A stretch of 64,000 nucleotides of DNA from Succinimonas sp045124755. GTDB lineage: Bacteria > Pseudomonadota > Gammaproteobacteria > Enterobacterales > Succinivibrionaceae. Positions 16,641 through 25,908 of the stretch are shown in pieces. The first letter of the stretch is position 1. Each line of letters begins with the position of its first letter. The position numbers and the translations under genes were made by a program. The notes below the pieces were generated by a model. It had not been told where the DNA came from, did no database searches, and saw nothing but the letters and a program-made list of their open reading frames with translations. The stretch lies in assembly GCF_045124755.1 (NCBI RefSeq), contig NZ_JBGVMK010000025.1; one strand, 5' to 3'.

Positions 16641-17537
16641 TCAGAACTCGTCAAAATCCGTCCGCACCTCCACGATCACCCGGCGGTTAGCCTTGCGATC
16701 CGGTTCGATTTCGTTCAGAACTCCCTGGTGCGTTTCGCCGAAGGAGCGGGTGATGATTTTTTCCTCAGGAAGACCGCCCTCCTTCAGGTAGCCCGCCACC
16801 ACCCCGGCCTGGGCTTCGGTGAGCTTCTGATTGTCCGCATCCGTGCCGGTGCTGTCGGTGAATACCGAAATCACCACGCTTTTCCAGATGTCGGGATCGG
16901 ATTTAAGATACTCCCGGAGCCGGTTCAGCTGTTCCCGGGAATGCGGGGTAAGCTTCTGGGTCTTGCCGTCAAAATGCGCCGTGATCCTGCGGACATCCCG
17001 GAGCCCGTAATCCAGAAGGCCGAGCTGGCATTCCTGAAAATCCAGATAGTGCTTGCCGAACTCATAGGGACTCAGAAGCACCCGGATATCCTCATTCCGG
17101 TAATACTGATCATCCCGGTAGACAAAGGAAGCATGAAAGCCCTTTTCCAGGGAGGACAGTGCGTACCAGGCCTGCTCGCCCCGGAGATACCCCGGAAAAT
17201 CCCGGTAGATCTTCACCATGCCGTAGTCTTTGTCCCGGACGCCGGGCCGCCACTCCGGAGCCTCCTCCCGGAAGGTCATGAGGTTTTTGCGGGAAAACGG
17301 CTTTACCGGATCCAGGGTCAGCTCCAGAAAACGATCCTTCCCGGATCGCATGATAAATTCTGCCTTGCCCCACCCCGGAACCTTCTGGGAGAGGACGCAT
17401 TTTGCCGGAGTGTTTTCCACCGACCAGACCGGATTTGCCGTATCGCCGTTCACAAAGGTCACGGCTCCGGCCGTTCCGGTCAGAACCCAAAGGAGCCCCC
17501 CGCACAGAAAGCCCGCATAATCTGGACGTGTTTTCAT
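16641..17537 (-). CDS. motY: MotY-type sodium-driven flagellar motor protein (OmpA family)
   Basis: A protein of 298 residues with an N-terminal signal peptide (MKTRPDYAGFLCGGLLWVL, cut after TGTAGA). The N-terminal domain is MotY-specific: KCVLSQKVPGWGKAEF, the EWRPG motif, GYLRGEQAWYALSSLEKG, and LDFQECQLGLLDYGLRDV all match Vibrio MotY. The C-terminal domain is an OmpA-like peptidoglycan-binding fold (VVISVFTDSTGTDADNQKL, EEKIITRSFGETHQG, KANRRVIVEV). MotY forms the T ring that stabilises PomA/PomB stators around a sodium-driven polar flagellum. No other flagellar gene is near, as is usual for motY. It implies a motile cell. The start at 17537 is preferred over 17567 because CGGGG precedes it and the signal peptide then begins cleanly. 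Confidence 0.88.
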   Translation of the reverse strand: MKTRPDYAGFLCGGLLWVLTGTAGAVTFVNGDTANPVWSVENTPAKCVLSQKVPGWGKAEFIMRSGKDRFLELTLDPVKPFSRKNLMTFREEAPEWRPGVRDKDYGMVKIYRDFPGYLRGEQAWYALSSLEKGFHASFVYRDDQYYRNEDIRVLLSPYEFGKHYLDFQECQLGLLDYGLRDVRRITAHFDGKTQKLTPHSREQLNRLREYLKSDPDIWKSVVISVFTDSTGTDADNQKLTEAQAGVVAGYLKEGGLPEEKIITRSFGETHQGVLNEIEPDRKANRRVIVEVRTDFDEF

Positions 17538-17889
17538 TGTTATACCCCGCCGCCGGAAAACTGTCATTCCCGGGTATCAGATGGTGATTCTCTGCTGTAT
17601 CAAGCAAGATCCGTGCCGTCTGCGATCTCGTCATGATCCCATCCCGTCATGATGCCTGATAAGAGTTTACCACAGCAATCGGGGGATAACGGCATCGCCC
17701 CGGGATTACCGGCCTGAAACCGCTGAACGCCGGAACAGAGAGGCCGGCGGCCGGCCCTTTCCCGCTCCCCGGGATAAAAGCCGCCCCGATCTCCGGTCTC
17801 TGTGATAAAATTAGCGGCTGAAAAAATGACAGTCACCGCCGGAACTCCCGGTAGCATAAAATTCATTCTCTTAAAATCTAAGGATCACC
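17538..17889. other. Gap between divergent motY and rnt
   Basis: It should contain both promoters. TGTGATAAAAT near 17801-17811 resembles an extended -10 element for rnt. No other structure is seen. Confidence 0.4.
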
Positions 17890-18717
17890 ATGGATTCCTC
17901 CCAGACCCCGCTTAAACCGGAAGAAGCTCCAATAGCGGCAGAGCCTCAAAACGCCATCTCCGAACGCTTCCGGGGCTTTTTCCCCGTCATTGTGGACGTG
18001 GAAACCGCCGGCTTCAATCCGGCCACCGACGCTCTTATCGAGCTCGCCGCCTGCACCGTAACCTTCAATGACCAGGGACAGCTGGTCCGTGACGAAAGCT
18101 TTCATGCCAACATTCTCCCCTTCGCCGGAGCCAATATGGAAAAGTCCAATCTGGATTTTCTGGGAGTTGACCCCTACGACGTTAACCGGCATGCCCTTAC
18201 CGAGGAAGCCTTTCTGAAGCCCCTGTTCAAAACCCTGTCCAAAAAAGCCAAGGCGGCCAATTGCACCCGCTGTATTCTGGTGGGCCAGAACGGCCACTTT
18301 GATCACAGCTTCGTCATGGCTGCAGCCCAGCGCGTTGATCCCAAAAAATGTCCCTTCCATCCCTTTTCGGTGATTGATCTCGCCACCCTCTCCATGGTGC
18401 TTCTCGGTCAGTCCGTGCTCCGGGTGGCCGTGGAAACCGCCGGACTGGAATTCGACACCGCCCGGGCGCACGGGGCCGAATACGATGCGGAAATCGAGAC
18501 GGATCTTTTCTGCTGGCTCATGAACCGCTATCAGGAGCTGGGGGGCTGGCCCCTGTCTCCGGAGATGCAGGAGCGCGCCCGGATCGCCAATGAGACGAAA
18601 AAACTTAACTTTGCAAAAAAGGAATACCAGGATCACAAAAAACAAGATGACGCGGAAAAATTAGAAAACTCCCCTTTTGCAATCCTCAAAACTCTTGTAC
18701 ATTGTGACAACAACTGA
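17890..18717 (+). CDS. rnt: Ribonuclease T
   Basis: A protein of 275 residues of the DEDDh exonuclease family. Motifs are present in order: FPVIVDVETAGF (Asp36, Glu38), VGQNGHFDHSFV for the second Asp, and ARAHGAEYDAEIETDLF for the His-Asp pair. RNase T trims 3' ends of tRNA, 5S and 23S rRNA in the cytoplasm. It is longer than E. coli RNase T (215 aa), with a 25-residue N-terminal extension and a charged C-terminal tail (about 35 residues, rich in Lys, Asp and Glu) beyond the conserved domain. AAGGATC precedes the ATG. It is followed by sodB on the same strand after 158 bp, as in several gammaproteobacteria where rnt and sodB are close. Confidence 0.93.
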   Translation: MDSSQTPLKPEEAPIAAEPQNAISERFRGFFPVIVDVETAGFNPATDALIELAACTVTFNDQGQLVRDESFHANILPFAGANMEKSNLDFLGVDPYDVNRHALTEEAFLKPLFKTLSKKAKAANCTRCILVGQNGHFDHSFVMAAAQRVDPKKCPFHPFSVIDLATLSMVLLGQSVLRVAVETAGLEFDTARAHGAEYDAEIETDLFCWLMNRYQELGGWPLSPEMQERARIANETKKLNFAKKEYQDHKKQDDAEKLENSPFAILKTLVHCDNN

Positions 18718-18846
18718 ATACCCTGCCGGCGCGCGGAACCGCTGCGCCGAAACCCGGCGCATCTGATATCTCCTGAGGCCGCGCCGATGCCGCGGAGTTT
18801 TCGATGAGCATAAGAAGCAGTGTCAGCATCTTATTTTAAAAAATAA

Positions 18847-18859
18847 CCGGCTTTGCCGG
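18847..18859 (+). promoter_or_regulatory. Hairpin in the sodB leader
   Basis: CCGGC-TTT-GCCGG forms a tight 5-bp stem ending just before the sodB ribosome site (GGAGGT). Such a position could affect translation, but regulation is inferred. Confidence 0.35.
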
Positions 18860-18875
18860 ATGCTGGAGGTTTTTT

Positions 18876-19475
18876 ATGGCCATTCCTTTTCCAAAACTCA
18901 AGTACTCTCTTTCGGCTCTGGAGCCCTTTATCTCCGAAAGAACCATGGATTTTCATTACAACCGGCATTTTCTTACCTACGTCAATACCGCCAATGCCCT
19001 GATCAACCAGACCTCCTATCAGGACAAGAACCTCCGGGACATTGTCAGCACCTCCGTGGGGCCCATCTACAACAATGCGGCGCAGGCCTTCAATCATGAG
19101 TTTTACTTTAACTGTCTCATTGCCGAGCCGCCCCTGATCCCCTCCCGGCTTTCGGAAGAGCTGGCCCGGCAGTTCGGATCAGTCGACGCCTTCCTGAAAT
19201 CCTTCCGGGAATCCGCCATCGGCAATTTCGGGGCCGGCTGGACCTGGCTGGCTATGGATCCCGTCACCAAGAAGATGGAGATCAAAAACACCACCAATGC
19301 CGGGAATCCGCTGAGCGACGGTCTCTGTCCCCTGCTCTGCATCGACGTCTGGGAGCATGCCTACTATCTGGACTACCAGAACCGCCGCAAGGACTACGTC
19401 ACGGGCTTTATGGATCACATTGACTGGAACTTCGTGGCTAAGCAGTTTGACGAGTGCATGAGCCGGTTCCGCTAG
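18876..19475 (+). CDS. sodB: Iron superoxide dismutase
   Basis: A protein of 199 residues. Metal ligands of Fe/Mn superoxide dismutases are in place: His27 in DFHYNRHF, His74 in FNHEFYFNCL, and the Asp/His pair in IDVWEHAYYLDY. NFGAGWTWLAMD and YYLDYQNRRKDY are family signatures. The enzyme converts superoxide to hydrogen peroxide and oxygen in the cytoplasm. The call as iron type rests on AQAFNHEFYFN and overall likeness to SodB. It carries some unusual substitutions in conserved stretches (LCIDVWEHA). GGAGGT precedes the ATG. Confidence 0.93.
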   Translation: MAIPFPKLKYSLSALEPFISERTMDFHYNRHFLTYVNTANALINQTSYQDKNLRDIVSTSVGPIYNNAAQAFNHEFYFNCLIAEPPLIPSRLSEELARQFGSVDAFLKSFRESAIGNFGAGWTWLAMDPVTKKMEIKNTTNAGNPLSDGLCPLLCIDVWEHAYYLDYQNRRKDYVTGFMDHIDWNFVAKQFDECMSRFR

Positions 19476-19537
19476 ATCCTCCTCAGGTTTCCCGGCTCCT
19501 CCCTGCTGAGAAGTTTCCTTAATTTTATTCCTGCTTC

Positions 19538-19657
19538 TTTTTTTCTGAGATTCCGAAACACGCATCTCTGTCACTGCGGGATCAGCATCCTGAGCAACCG
19601 ATCAAAAAGGGCGCGGGCTTGTCTGTCAGCATGGAATTTTCCGCAGCCTGATGTCAG
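19538..19657 (+). repeat. Imperfect 120-bp direct repeat, copy 1
   Basis: The segment resembles 20834-20949: both begin with a T run then CTGAGA, share CGAAACA, GATCAAAA with GGGCGCGGGCT, and end GATGTCAG. The copies are in the same orientation and flank the hydrolase gene. Confidence 0.7.
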
Positions 19658-19770
19658 GGGGCTTTCCGGCGCGCAACTCCTTTTCCGTTCCGGCGCGAAA
19701 ACAAGCCGGGAGAATAAGCCGGAAGCATGCAGAAACACCTTCCGGCATGAAACGGCAATACCATGCCGGA

Positions 19771-20751
19771 TTACCTTCTCAGAAACTCAATAAGCAGGCG
19801 CTGAAACTTCCGGTAATAGGGTTTTTCAACATAAGCTACGTGAGACGCGCCGTCTATCATCCGGAGTTCGGAGCCTGCCGGAAGTTCACCGGAAATTCCG
19901 CCCAGCAGTTCATAATTCAGATAAGGATCCCTGCTGCCATAGATGACAAGCACCGGCGCCTCTATTCCGGAAAAATCAATAAGTCTTTTATCTTTCGGAA
20001 CACAGATATCTCGGCGTCCGCCGTTGGGACTTGATTCTCTGTCATAATGCCAGCTTTTGGAACCAAACAGTTCAATAACGACAGGATCCGTAACATTCAG
20101 ATCAAAAGATCCGTCTCCTGTTTTCTGAAAGTCATCTGTCGCGTGCTCCCAGGTATTATGATGAAACGGTTCCGTTACCTCATACTGCCCTACTCCGCTC
20201 AGTATCGGAGCATACAGAATTATTTTGCCGATGTGTTCTCCGTGCCGGGAGGCAAATCTGCTCACCGTGACAGTTCCCCAGCTCCAGCCGAGAACATCTA
20301 TCCTGTTCTGTCCGGTAATTTCCGCAATTTTCTCCACGGCGGCGTTAATATCCTGAGCCGCATAATCCGAATCCGGCATAAAACCGTCAGTCACCTCTCC
20401 CGACTGACCAAAACCCGCTATATCAAGACGCCATACGGCATATCCTTCCCGGGCCAGAAAACGCACAAGACTGTAATCTTCGTAATTAATATCGAATTCA
20501 TGAGAAGAATAGGTTACTCCGTGAATAAGGATAATATTCTTTGCGGGAGTGGCGCCGTTCTTCGTTACGCAATCCAAATGGAGAGAGATGCCGTTTCGTT
20601 CCAGCGGATATTCTCTGTAGCTGAAATCCGCATTCTGTACAACATTCTGCTCGTGCGCAACGGAAACAGCATTTACAGCGCAGCCCGGAAGAACAGCTGC
20701 TGTAAATATCATACCTGCGGCAAGAATCAGAGAAACGGCTGTCTTCTGCAT
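19771..20751 (-). CDS. Alpha/beta-hydrolase lipoprotein
   Basis: A protein of 326 residues. The N-terminus is a lipoprotein signal (MQKTAVSLILAAGMIF then LPGC with the lipobox Cys), placing the mature protein in the periplasm or outer membrane. The alpha/beta-hydrolase core is clear: NIILIHGVTYSS (oxyanion region), RLDIAGFGQSG, nucleophile elbow VLGWSWGTV, acid strand VLVIYGSRDPYL and a catalytic His in DGASHVAY. The likely activity is an esterase or lipase; the substrate is unknown. The start at 20751 is preferred because AAGGAGCT lies just upstream; another in-frame start at 20772 also has a site. The gene is AT-richer than sodB and is flanked by 120-bp direct repeats, which suggests it was inserted. 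Confidence 0.85.
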   Translation of the reverse strand: MQKTAVSLILAAGMIFTAAVLPGCAVNAVSVAHEQNVVQNADFSYREYPLERNGISLHLDCVTKNGATPAKNIILIHGVTYSSHEFDINYEDYSLVRFLAREGYAVWRLDIAGFGQSGEVTDGFMPDSDYAAQDINAAVEKIAEITGQNRIDVLGWSWGTVTVSRFASRHGEHIGKIILYAPILSGVGQYEVTEPFHHNTWEHATDDFQKTGDGSFDLNVTDPVVIELFGSKSWHYDRESSPNGGRRDICVPKDKRLIDFSGIEAPVLVIYGSRDPYLNYELLGGISGELPAGSELRMIDGASHVAYVEKPYYRKFQRLLIEFLRR

Positions 20752-20833
20752 ATTTAGCTCCTTGTGCTTCATGACTGAACATCTCCTGAAAGAATGGCGC
20801 CTGAAAGAATAGCGCTGATTTGTTTTTATTATC

Positions 20834-20949
20834 TTTTTTCTGAGACCCCGAAACAGACGTCTCTGTCAATAAGAGATCAGTATCCCGATCAAAAGGGCGC
20901 GGGCTGTCCTCTGATATGGAACTTGCTGCAGATCGCAGATCGATGTCAG
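20834..20949 (+). repeat. Imperfect 120-bp direct repeat, copy 2
   Basis: See 19538-19657. On the minus strand both copies can be read as a short frame beginning MTE.xVSxSQKK, so they may derive from the same gene start or from a small non-autonomous element. Confidence 0.7.
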
Positions 20950-20958
20950 TGACCTCAG

Positions 20959-21246
20959 TTAAGGGATGTTTTCTTCAGGCAGGGACGGAATAATCACCCG
21001 GGATTTGCCGAGACGAGTGTACCGGGCATGGTATTCTTCAATGGTCAGATATTTGTCGTCAATTACCACGCCAATGGCCCTTTTATTGCCACGCGTCCGC
21101 TTTTGCGAAGGATCGTAATGATAAGTACGCTGAAGGATCCGGTATCCGTTCGGAATTGAGTTAAGCCGTTCCACCAGCCCGTTTTTGGGATTGCCGGCAA
21201 GCGACAGTATCCGCTGCTTCTCTTCTTCAGATTGTCCTTTCATCAT
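20959..21246 (-). pseudogene. Probable N-terminal fragment of an IS1634/IS4-type transposase
   Basis: A frame of about 95 residues with a GGAG site before ATG 21246. The central part NGYRILQRTYHYDPSQKRTR and KRAIGVVIDDKYLTIEEYH resembles the N-terminal strand region of DDE transposases of the IS1634/IS4 group (K-x-Y-x-Y-x..S-Y.D..KK..RN.R..IG). The catalytic DDE domain is absent: the frame stops at 20959, next to a 120-bp repeat. It could instead be an intact small protein; I have no way to separate these by eye. No inverted repeats were found around it. Confidence 0.4.
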
Positions 21247-21785
21247 TGTCTCCGGTATCAGCTTTAATATTGTTATGATATGCCTGTTGTAATAAATGTC
21301 TCTCATTTTGTGAAATAATTGCATTCTATAGCTTTGATCCAGAGATCAAGACTGACAAATTCAGATAATCCCCCATAAATTCAGCGAAGGCCAATCCTTT
21401 AAAATTAAGGCTTTGACAGAAGATGGCGTATCTGATCTGAGTTTGCGATTATCTGCGTTACTGTAATTAGCATTGTGTTTTGGCCGGGCAGTTTGGCAGC
21501 TGCATACCGCAAGATGACAGCAATTATGCAGCAGGATTTTGCATAATTCAAAGCAGGCATCTCAGGACAGGAGTCGGCCGCCGGACAGGAGCCGGGTTTT
21601 ATGGTTACCGGCCCTGTCTGAGCAAAAGATCAGCCCGGCGGCGTCACGCGGGCCCGGACTCCGCCCCGCGGCCGGGGTTCCCCGCCCTTTTCCGTTCCTT
21701 TTTTCTCCTCCTTTATTGTCATCCGGCGATCTGCTACAATACTCACAATTTTTTTACATTGGAAAGGTTAACGGAGCTTTTCATA
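21247..21785. other. Gene-free gap upstream of metG
   Basis: About 540 bp. It holds the metG promoter region (TACAAT near 21735) and AT-rich sequence at 21270-21480. An in-frame extension of metG back to 21480 has no ribosome site or family support. Confidence 0.4.
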
Positions 21786-23879
21786 ATGACAGACAAGTCA
21801 AATACCTTACTCGTAACCTGCGCATTGCCTTATGCCAACGGGTCCATTCACCTGGGTCATATTCTGGAACATATCCAGGCGGACATCTTTGTCAGGTTCC
21901 AGAGAATGCAGGGACGGCGGGTTTATTTTGTATGCGCCGACGATCAGCACGGCACCCCCATTATGATCAAGGCTCAGAAGCTGGGCAGAACCCCCGAGGA
22001 CGTTATCGGGGAAATGGAAAACGAACACCGCCGGGACTTTGCCGGCTTCGAGATCAGCTACGATCACTACTACCGCACCAACTCTCCGGAAAACCGCGAA
22101 ATTTCCGAAAAGCTCTACACCATACTCCGGGATCGGGGCTATATTCAGGTAAAAAAGATCTCCCAGCTCTTTGATCCGGAAAAGAAGATGTTCCTGCCGG
22201 ATCGCTTCGTGAAGGGCACCTGTCCGAGATGCCATGCGGAGGATCAGTACGGAGACAACTGCGAAGTCTGCGGCGCCTCCTATTCCCCGGCCGAGCTCAT
22301 AAATCCCCGCTCCGTGATTTCAGGAGCCGTTCCGGTAATGAAGGAGTCCGAGCACTATTTCTTTGATCTCCCCAAGTTCGAGGGCTTCCTTAAGGAATGG
22401 ATCAATTCCGGATCCCTGCCCAAAGAAATGGCCAATAAGCTTCAGGAATGGTTTGATGCCGGTCTGCAGCAGTGGGATATCAGCCGGGACGCCCCCTACT
22501 TCGGCTTTAAGATCCCCGGCACGGAAGACAAGTACTTCTACGTATGGCTGGATGCGCCGGTGGGTTACCTCGCCTCCTTCAAGAACTTCATGGCCTCCAA
22601 GGGCATCGATTTCGAGGAATTCCTGCAGGAAAGCTCCGACTCCGAAATGGTGCACTTTATCGGCAAGGACATTCTCTACTTCCACAGCCTCTTCTGGCCG
22701 GCCATGCTCCACGGCTCAGGCTGCCGGGTGCCCAACCATCTCTACGTCCACGGGTACGTCACTGTTAACGGCGCCAAGATGAGCAAGTCCAAGGGCACCT
22801 TCATCAAGGCTGCAACCTACCTTAAGCACTTTGATCCGGAATGCCTCCGCTACTACTACGCCTCCAAGATGAACGGCAGGATCGACGATCTGGATCTCAA
22901 CCTCCCGGACTTTGTGGCCCGCACCAACTCCGACCTCGTGAACAAGCTGGTAAATCTGGCCTCCCGCACCGCCGTGTTTATCACCAAGAAGTTTCAGGGA
23001 AAACTGGCCGCCTCTCTGGATAATCCGGAGCTTCTGGATTCCTTTGTGGCCGCCCGGGAGGAAATCGCCGCGGGCTACAATGCCCGGGAGTACTCCGCTC
23101 TTATCAGAAAGGTCATGGAATTAGCCGATGACGCTAACCGCTACGTGGACGAAAAGGCTCCCTGGGTAGTGGCCAAGGACGAATCCCGGAATGACGAGCT
23201 TCAAAGGATCTGCACCACCTGTCTCAACCTTTACCGGGTGCTTATCACCTATCTCTCTCCGGTGCTCCCCAAGCTGGCCCGGGACAGCGCGGAGTTCCTG
23301 AAGACCGATCTCTCCTGGGACTCTCTGGACACGGCGCTCCTTGATAAGGAAATCGCTCCCTTCAAGGCCCTCTTCAGGCGCATTGACATGAAGAGCGTGG
23401 AGGCCATGATCGCGGACTCCAAACAGGATCTTCAGGATCTTAACGCTGCGGAAAACAAGACCGCAGCCAAGAAGGGAGAGGCCAAAAAGGATGGCCAGAG
23501 CGGCAAACAGTCTGACGGCAAGAGCAAGGGTGAAGACGCCGCTCCCGGCATTATCACCATTGACGACTTTGCCAAGCTGGATCTCCGGGCTGCCAAAGTC
23601 ATCTCCTGCGAGGAGGTGCCGGAATCCGACAAGCTCCTTAAGTTCCAGCTGGATCTCGGCAACGGCGAAACCCGGCAGGTCTTCTCCGGCATCAAGTCCG
23701 CCTATCAGGATCCGGCGGCTCTCGCGGGGAGATTTGTGATCATGGTTTATAACCTGGCCCCCCGGAAGATGCGCTTCGGGGTTTCCGAGGGCATGATCCT
23801 CTCCGCCGGGCCCGGGAAGAAGGATATCTTCCTCCTGTCTGCCGATGAGGGAGTTAAGCCGGGGGATCGGGTATCCTGA
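21786..23879 (+). CDS. metG: Methionyl-tRNA synthetase
   Basis: A protein of 697 residues. It charges tRNA-Met with methionine in the cytoplasm. Class I signatures are present: ALPYANGSIHLGH (the HIGH box reads HLGH) near 13-25 and AKMSKSKG (KMSKS). The zinc knuckle is seen as CPRCHAEDQYGDNCEVCGA. The C-terminal 110 residues after a Lys-rich linker (about 560-590) form the tRNA-binding dimerisation domain: FAKLDLRAAKVISCEEVPESD, VFSGIKSAY, NLAPRKMRFGVSEGM. Length fits the E. coli enzyme (677 aa) with a longer linker. The start at 21786 is chosen by alignment with the family (MTDKSNTLLVTCALPYANG) and an upstream GGAG. Confidence 0.97.
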   Translation: MTDKSNTLLVTCALPYANGSIHLGHILEHIQADIFVRFQRMQGRRVYFVCADDQHGTPIMIKAQKLGRTPEDVIGEMENEHRRDFAGFEISYDHYYRTNSPENREISEKLYTILRDRGYIQVKKISQLFDPEKKMFLPDRFVKGTCPRCHAEDQYGDNCEVCGASYSPAELINPRSVISGAVPVMKESEHYFFDLPKFEGFLKEWINSGSLPKEMANKLQEWFDAGLQQWDISRDAPYFGFKIPGTEDKYFYVWLDAPVGYLASFKNFMASKGIDFEEFLQESSDSEMVHFIGKDILYFHSLFWPAMLHGSGCRVPNHLYVHGYVTVNGAKMSKSKGTFIKAATYLKHFDPECLRYYYASKMNGRIDDLDLNLPDFVARTNSDLVNKLVNLASRTAVFITKKFQGKLAASLDNPELLDSFVAAREEIAAGYNAREYSALIRKVMELADDANRYVDEKAPWVVAKDESRNDELQRICTTCLNLYRVLITYLSPVLPKLARDSAEFLKTDLSWDSLDTALLDKEIAPFKALFRRIDMKSVEAMIADSKQDLQDLNAAENKTAAKKGEAKKDGQSGKQSDGKSKGEDAAPGIITIDDFAKLDLRAAKVISCEEVPESDKLLKFQLDLGNGETRQVFSGIKSAYQDPAALAGRFVIMVYNLAPRKMRFGVSEGMILSAGPGKKDIFLLSADEGVKPGDRVS

Positions 23880-23995
23880 TCCTGCCTGATCTGAGGAACG
23901 GCAATCTCGCAGAATAAATGCTGAAATACCTGCCGAAATTCGTGCCTGAAAACATGTTCAGCGCATGATAAGCAGCAGGGCTAGAGGCTTAAAAA

Positions 23996-24022
23996 GAAAC
24001 CGGGGACACCCCGGTTTTTTTT
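23996..24022 (+). terminator. Rho-independent terminator after metG
   Basis: AACCGGGG-ACA-CCCCGGTT followed by TTTTTTTT; the flanking A run makes it usable in both directions for the convergent gene at 24051. Confidence 0.85.
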
Positions 24023-24050
24023 ATGTCTGCTGCCGGTTCCGGCATGCTTC

Positions 24051-25406
24051 CTACCTGCAGTTCTCCCGGTACACCCTTTCGGCCTTGAGGTTGCCCCGGG
24101 AAGCCGACTCCCGGAACAAGGCGCAGGCTGATTTCGGGTCTCTGTCCACGCCGATGCCGTTCAGAAACATATTGCCGAGAGCATAGGAGGACTGATCGCT
24201 GCCCAGACGGTATCCGGTGTAGTACATAAGAATCGCCATGCCGTAATCCTGAGGCACCATGATCCCCTGCTCCGAAATGTACCCCAGATAGTTCACCGCC
24301 GCCGGCACCATCATTTTGACAGCCTTGAGGATATAGGACACCGCTTCGGCATCCCGGCCGTGCTTCTTGAAGTACATCCCCATCCGGAATACGGCGAGAC
24401 CGTTGCCTTTGTTTGCGGCCTTTTCATAATAGTACCAGGCGGTTTCATGCTGCTTTACGTTCCCGCCCAGACCGTCCTGATACATCTTTCCGATAAGGTA
24501 TTCGGGGATGCCGGTGCGATCTCCGGGGATAAGGCGGGCGAGCTTTGCCGCGGCCTCCTCAAAATCCATGCCCCGGGTATCGTAAAGCGGAATGCTGCGG
24601 TAGTAGGCATCGGTGGCCCAGATCCCGGAACGGAGATCGTCTGATTTGGCAAGCTCCTCCACCTGGCGATCTATCTCGGCAAAAACATCATCGGCGGGAC
24701 TGGGATTTTGGGCTGTTGCCAAAGCTCTGCCGGAACTGAAAATCCCCTGTCCGGAAGCAGCTCTCCGCTGAGCCTGCGGTTTCGGGGCAGGTTTTTCCGG
24801 AAGAGACAGCGTGGAAATATTCCGGAGATCCTGCTCCGTAAGGCGATAGGATTCCCCCGGCGGAGTATCCAGCATGGCCATCCGGATATTGTCCGGCACC
24901 TTGAGCTTGCGGTAGAGGTCATTAATGGTCACCGAGTACCCCCGGGCGGAAAGACTGTCTCCGTCCTCATCCGAGATCCGATGCACGTACATGGAGGCTC
25001 CCGGCATGGCAGCCCTGGCCGATCCGGAGATAAAAATCAGAAAGCAGGCGCTGGCGCAGGTGGCATTCTCCAGCACCACCGTGCCCATGCCGTCTTCGCT
25101 GACCCGCCGGGCGATCTCCAGAGCCGGCATTACCTGTCCGCCGGGACTGTCCAGCACCACGAATTTCGCCGGAATGCCGCCCCGGGAAAGACTGTCAGCG
25201 AGAGTGATAAAGTCCGGAGCGTCCTTGGCACGAATCTCTCCGGTGATGGTGATATAGCCTTCCCCGCTGTCCAGTCTGGAAAAGCCGATATCCGCAGCGA
25301 AAGAAACGGCGGCCCCGAAAAGCAGGGAGCCAAAAATCAGGGAACCGCAAAAAAGAGAACTGCCGCAAAACCGCGAAATACCGGCAAGGAATCTGCGCTG
25401 TTTCAT
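24051..25406 (-). CDS. Periplasmic ClpP/crotonase-fold serine-protease-like protein with Sel1 repeats
   Basis: A protein of 451 residues. The signal peptide (residues 1-38, ending SFAA) exports it. Residues 45-150 have the ClpP-like fold: GYITITGEI, FVVLDSPGGQVMPALEIARRV, then CASACFLIF with the likely nucleophile Ser119, and MYVHR with His142. This variant is widespread in proteobacteria as a periplasmic hydrolase of unknown substrate. After a linker, residues about 270-450 form Sel1-like helical repeats (GIPEYLIGKMYQDGLGG, AVFRMGMYFKKHG, AVNYLGYISEQGIM, SYALGNMFLNGIGV). Sel1 repeats usually serve as protein scaffolds; a similar repeat array occurs in the periplasmic part of the kinase at 52286. 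AAAGGAGG precedes ATG 25406. Confidence 0.85.
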   Translation of the reverse strand: MKQRRFLAGISRFCGSSLFCGSLIFGSLLFGAAVSFAADIGFSRLDSGEGYITITGEIRAKDAPDFITLADSLSRGGIPAKFVVLDSPGGQVMPALEIARRVSEDGMGTVVLENATCASACFLIFISGSARAAMPGASMYVHRISDEDGDSLSARGYSVTINDLYRKLKVPDNIRMAMLDTPPGESYRLTEQDLRNISTLSLPEKPAPKPQAQRRAASGQGIFSSGRALATAQNPSPADDVFAEIDRQVEELAKSDDLRSGIWATDAYYRSIPLYDTRGMDFEEAAAKLARLIPGDRTGIPEYLIGKMYQDGLGGNVKQHETAWYYYEKAANKGNGLAVFRMGMYFKKHGRDAEAVSYILKAVKMMVPAAVNYLGYISEQGIMVPQDYGMAILMYYTGYRLGSDQSSYALGNMFLNGIGVDRDPKSACALFRESASRGNLKAERVYRENCR

Positions 25407-25908
25407 AAAGGCCTCCTTTGGCGCCGCATAGGAGCCCGGACGTGAGAGACTCGGGCTCATCCGGGGATCTGCTGCGTCCGGAATCTGGTTTCAGAGCAGT
25501 CAGGGCGAATGCTCCCCTTCTCATTAATTATCCATCATTGCTAATAAATATACCTTTAAGAGCATCACACTCAACACATTGGTAAAAAATCTTTATGAGA
25601 TACCAGACGGGCTCACGGCGGAACCATCGCTTTAGAAGCTTAATGGATACACCCGGAGTTACCGGGAAGAACCGCCGGAGAGGAATTTTCAGAGTTCATA
25701 ACATGGGCTCTTTTCAGGCGTTCTCTTCATGACATGAACTTTTTATTTCCGTTTGCGGATCTTTTCTGTAAGAGAATTGAAACACCCAAAGGGTAATTTG
25801 GGCCATGGCCGTTTTGGGACTTGTCCGGGATGCAATAAAAACAGGGAATTTCCGACGGCTTTTCCGGAATCTTTACCAAGGACACTCAGACAAAAAAAGG
25901 AACCCGTT
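25407..25908. other. Gap upstream of the cas operon, with a repeat-like element
   Basis: No gene is seen. At 25776-25783 the sequence ATTGAAAC equals the 3' handle of the CRISPR repeat (minus-strand reading), with TTTGCGG 20 bp upstream, like a stretched repeat. It is followed at 25785-25802 by a stem CCCAAA-GGGTAA-TTTGGG. The cas4-cas1 start lies 107 bp beyond. Confidence 0.35.
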
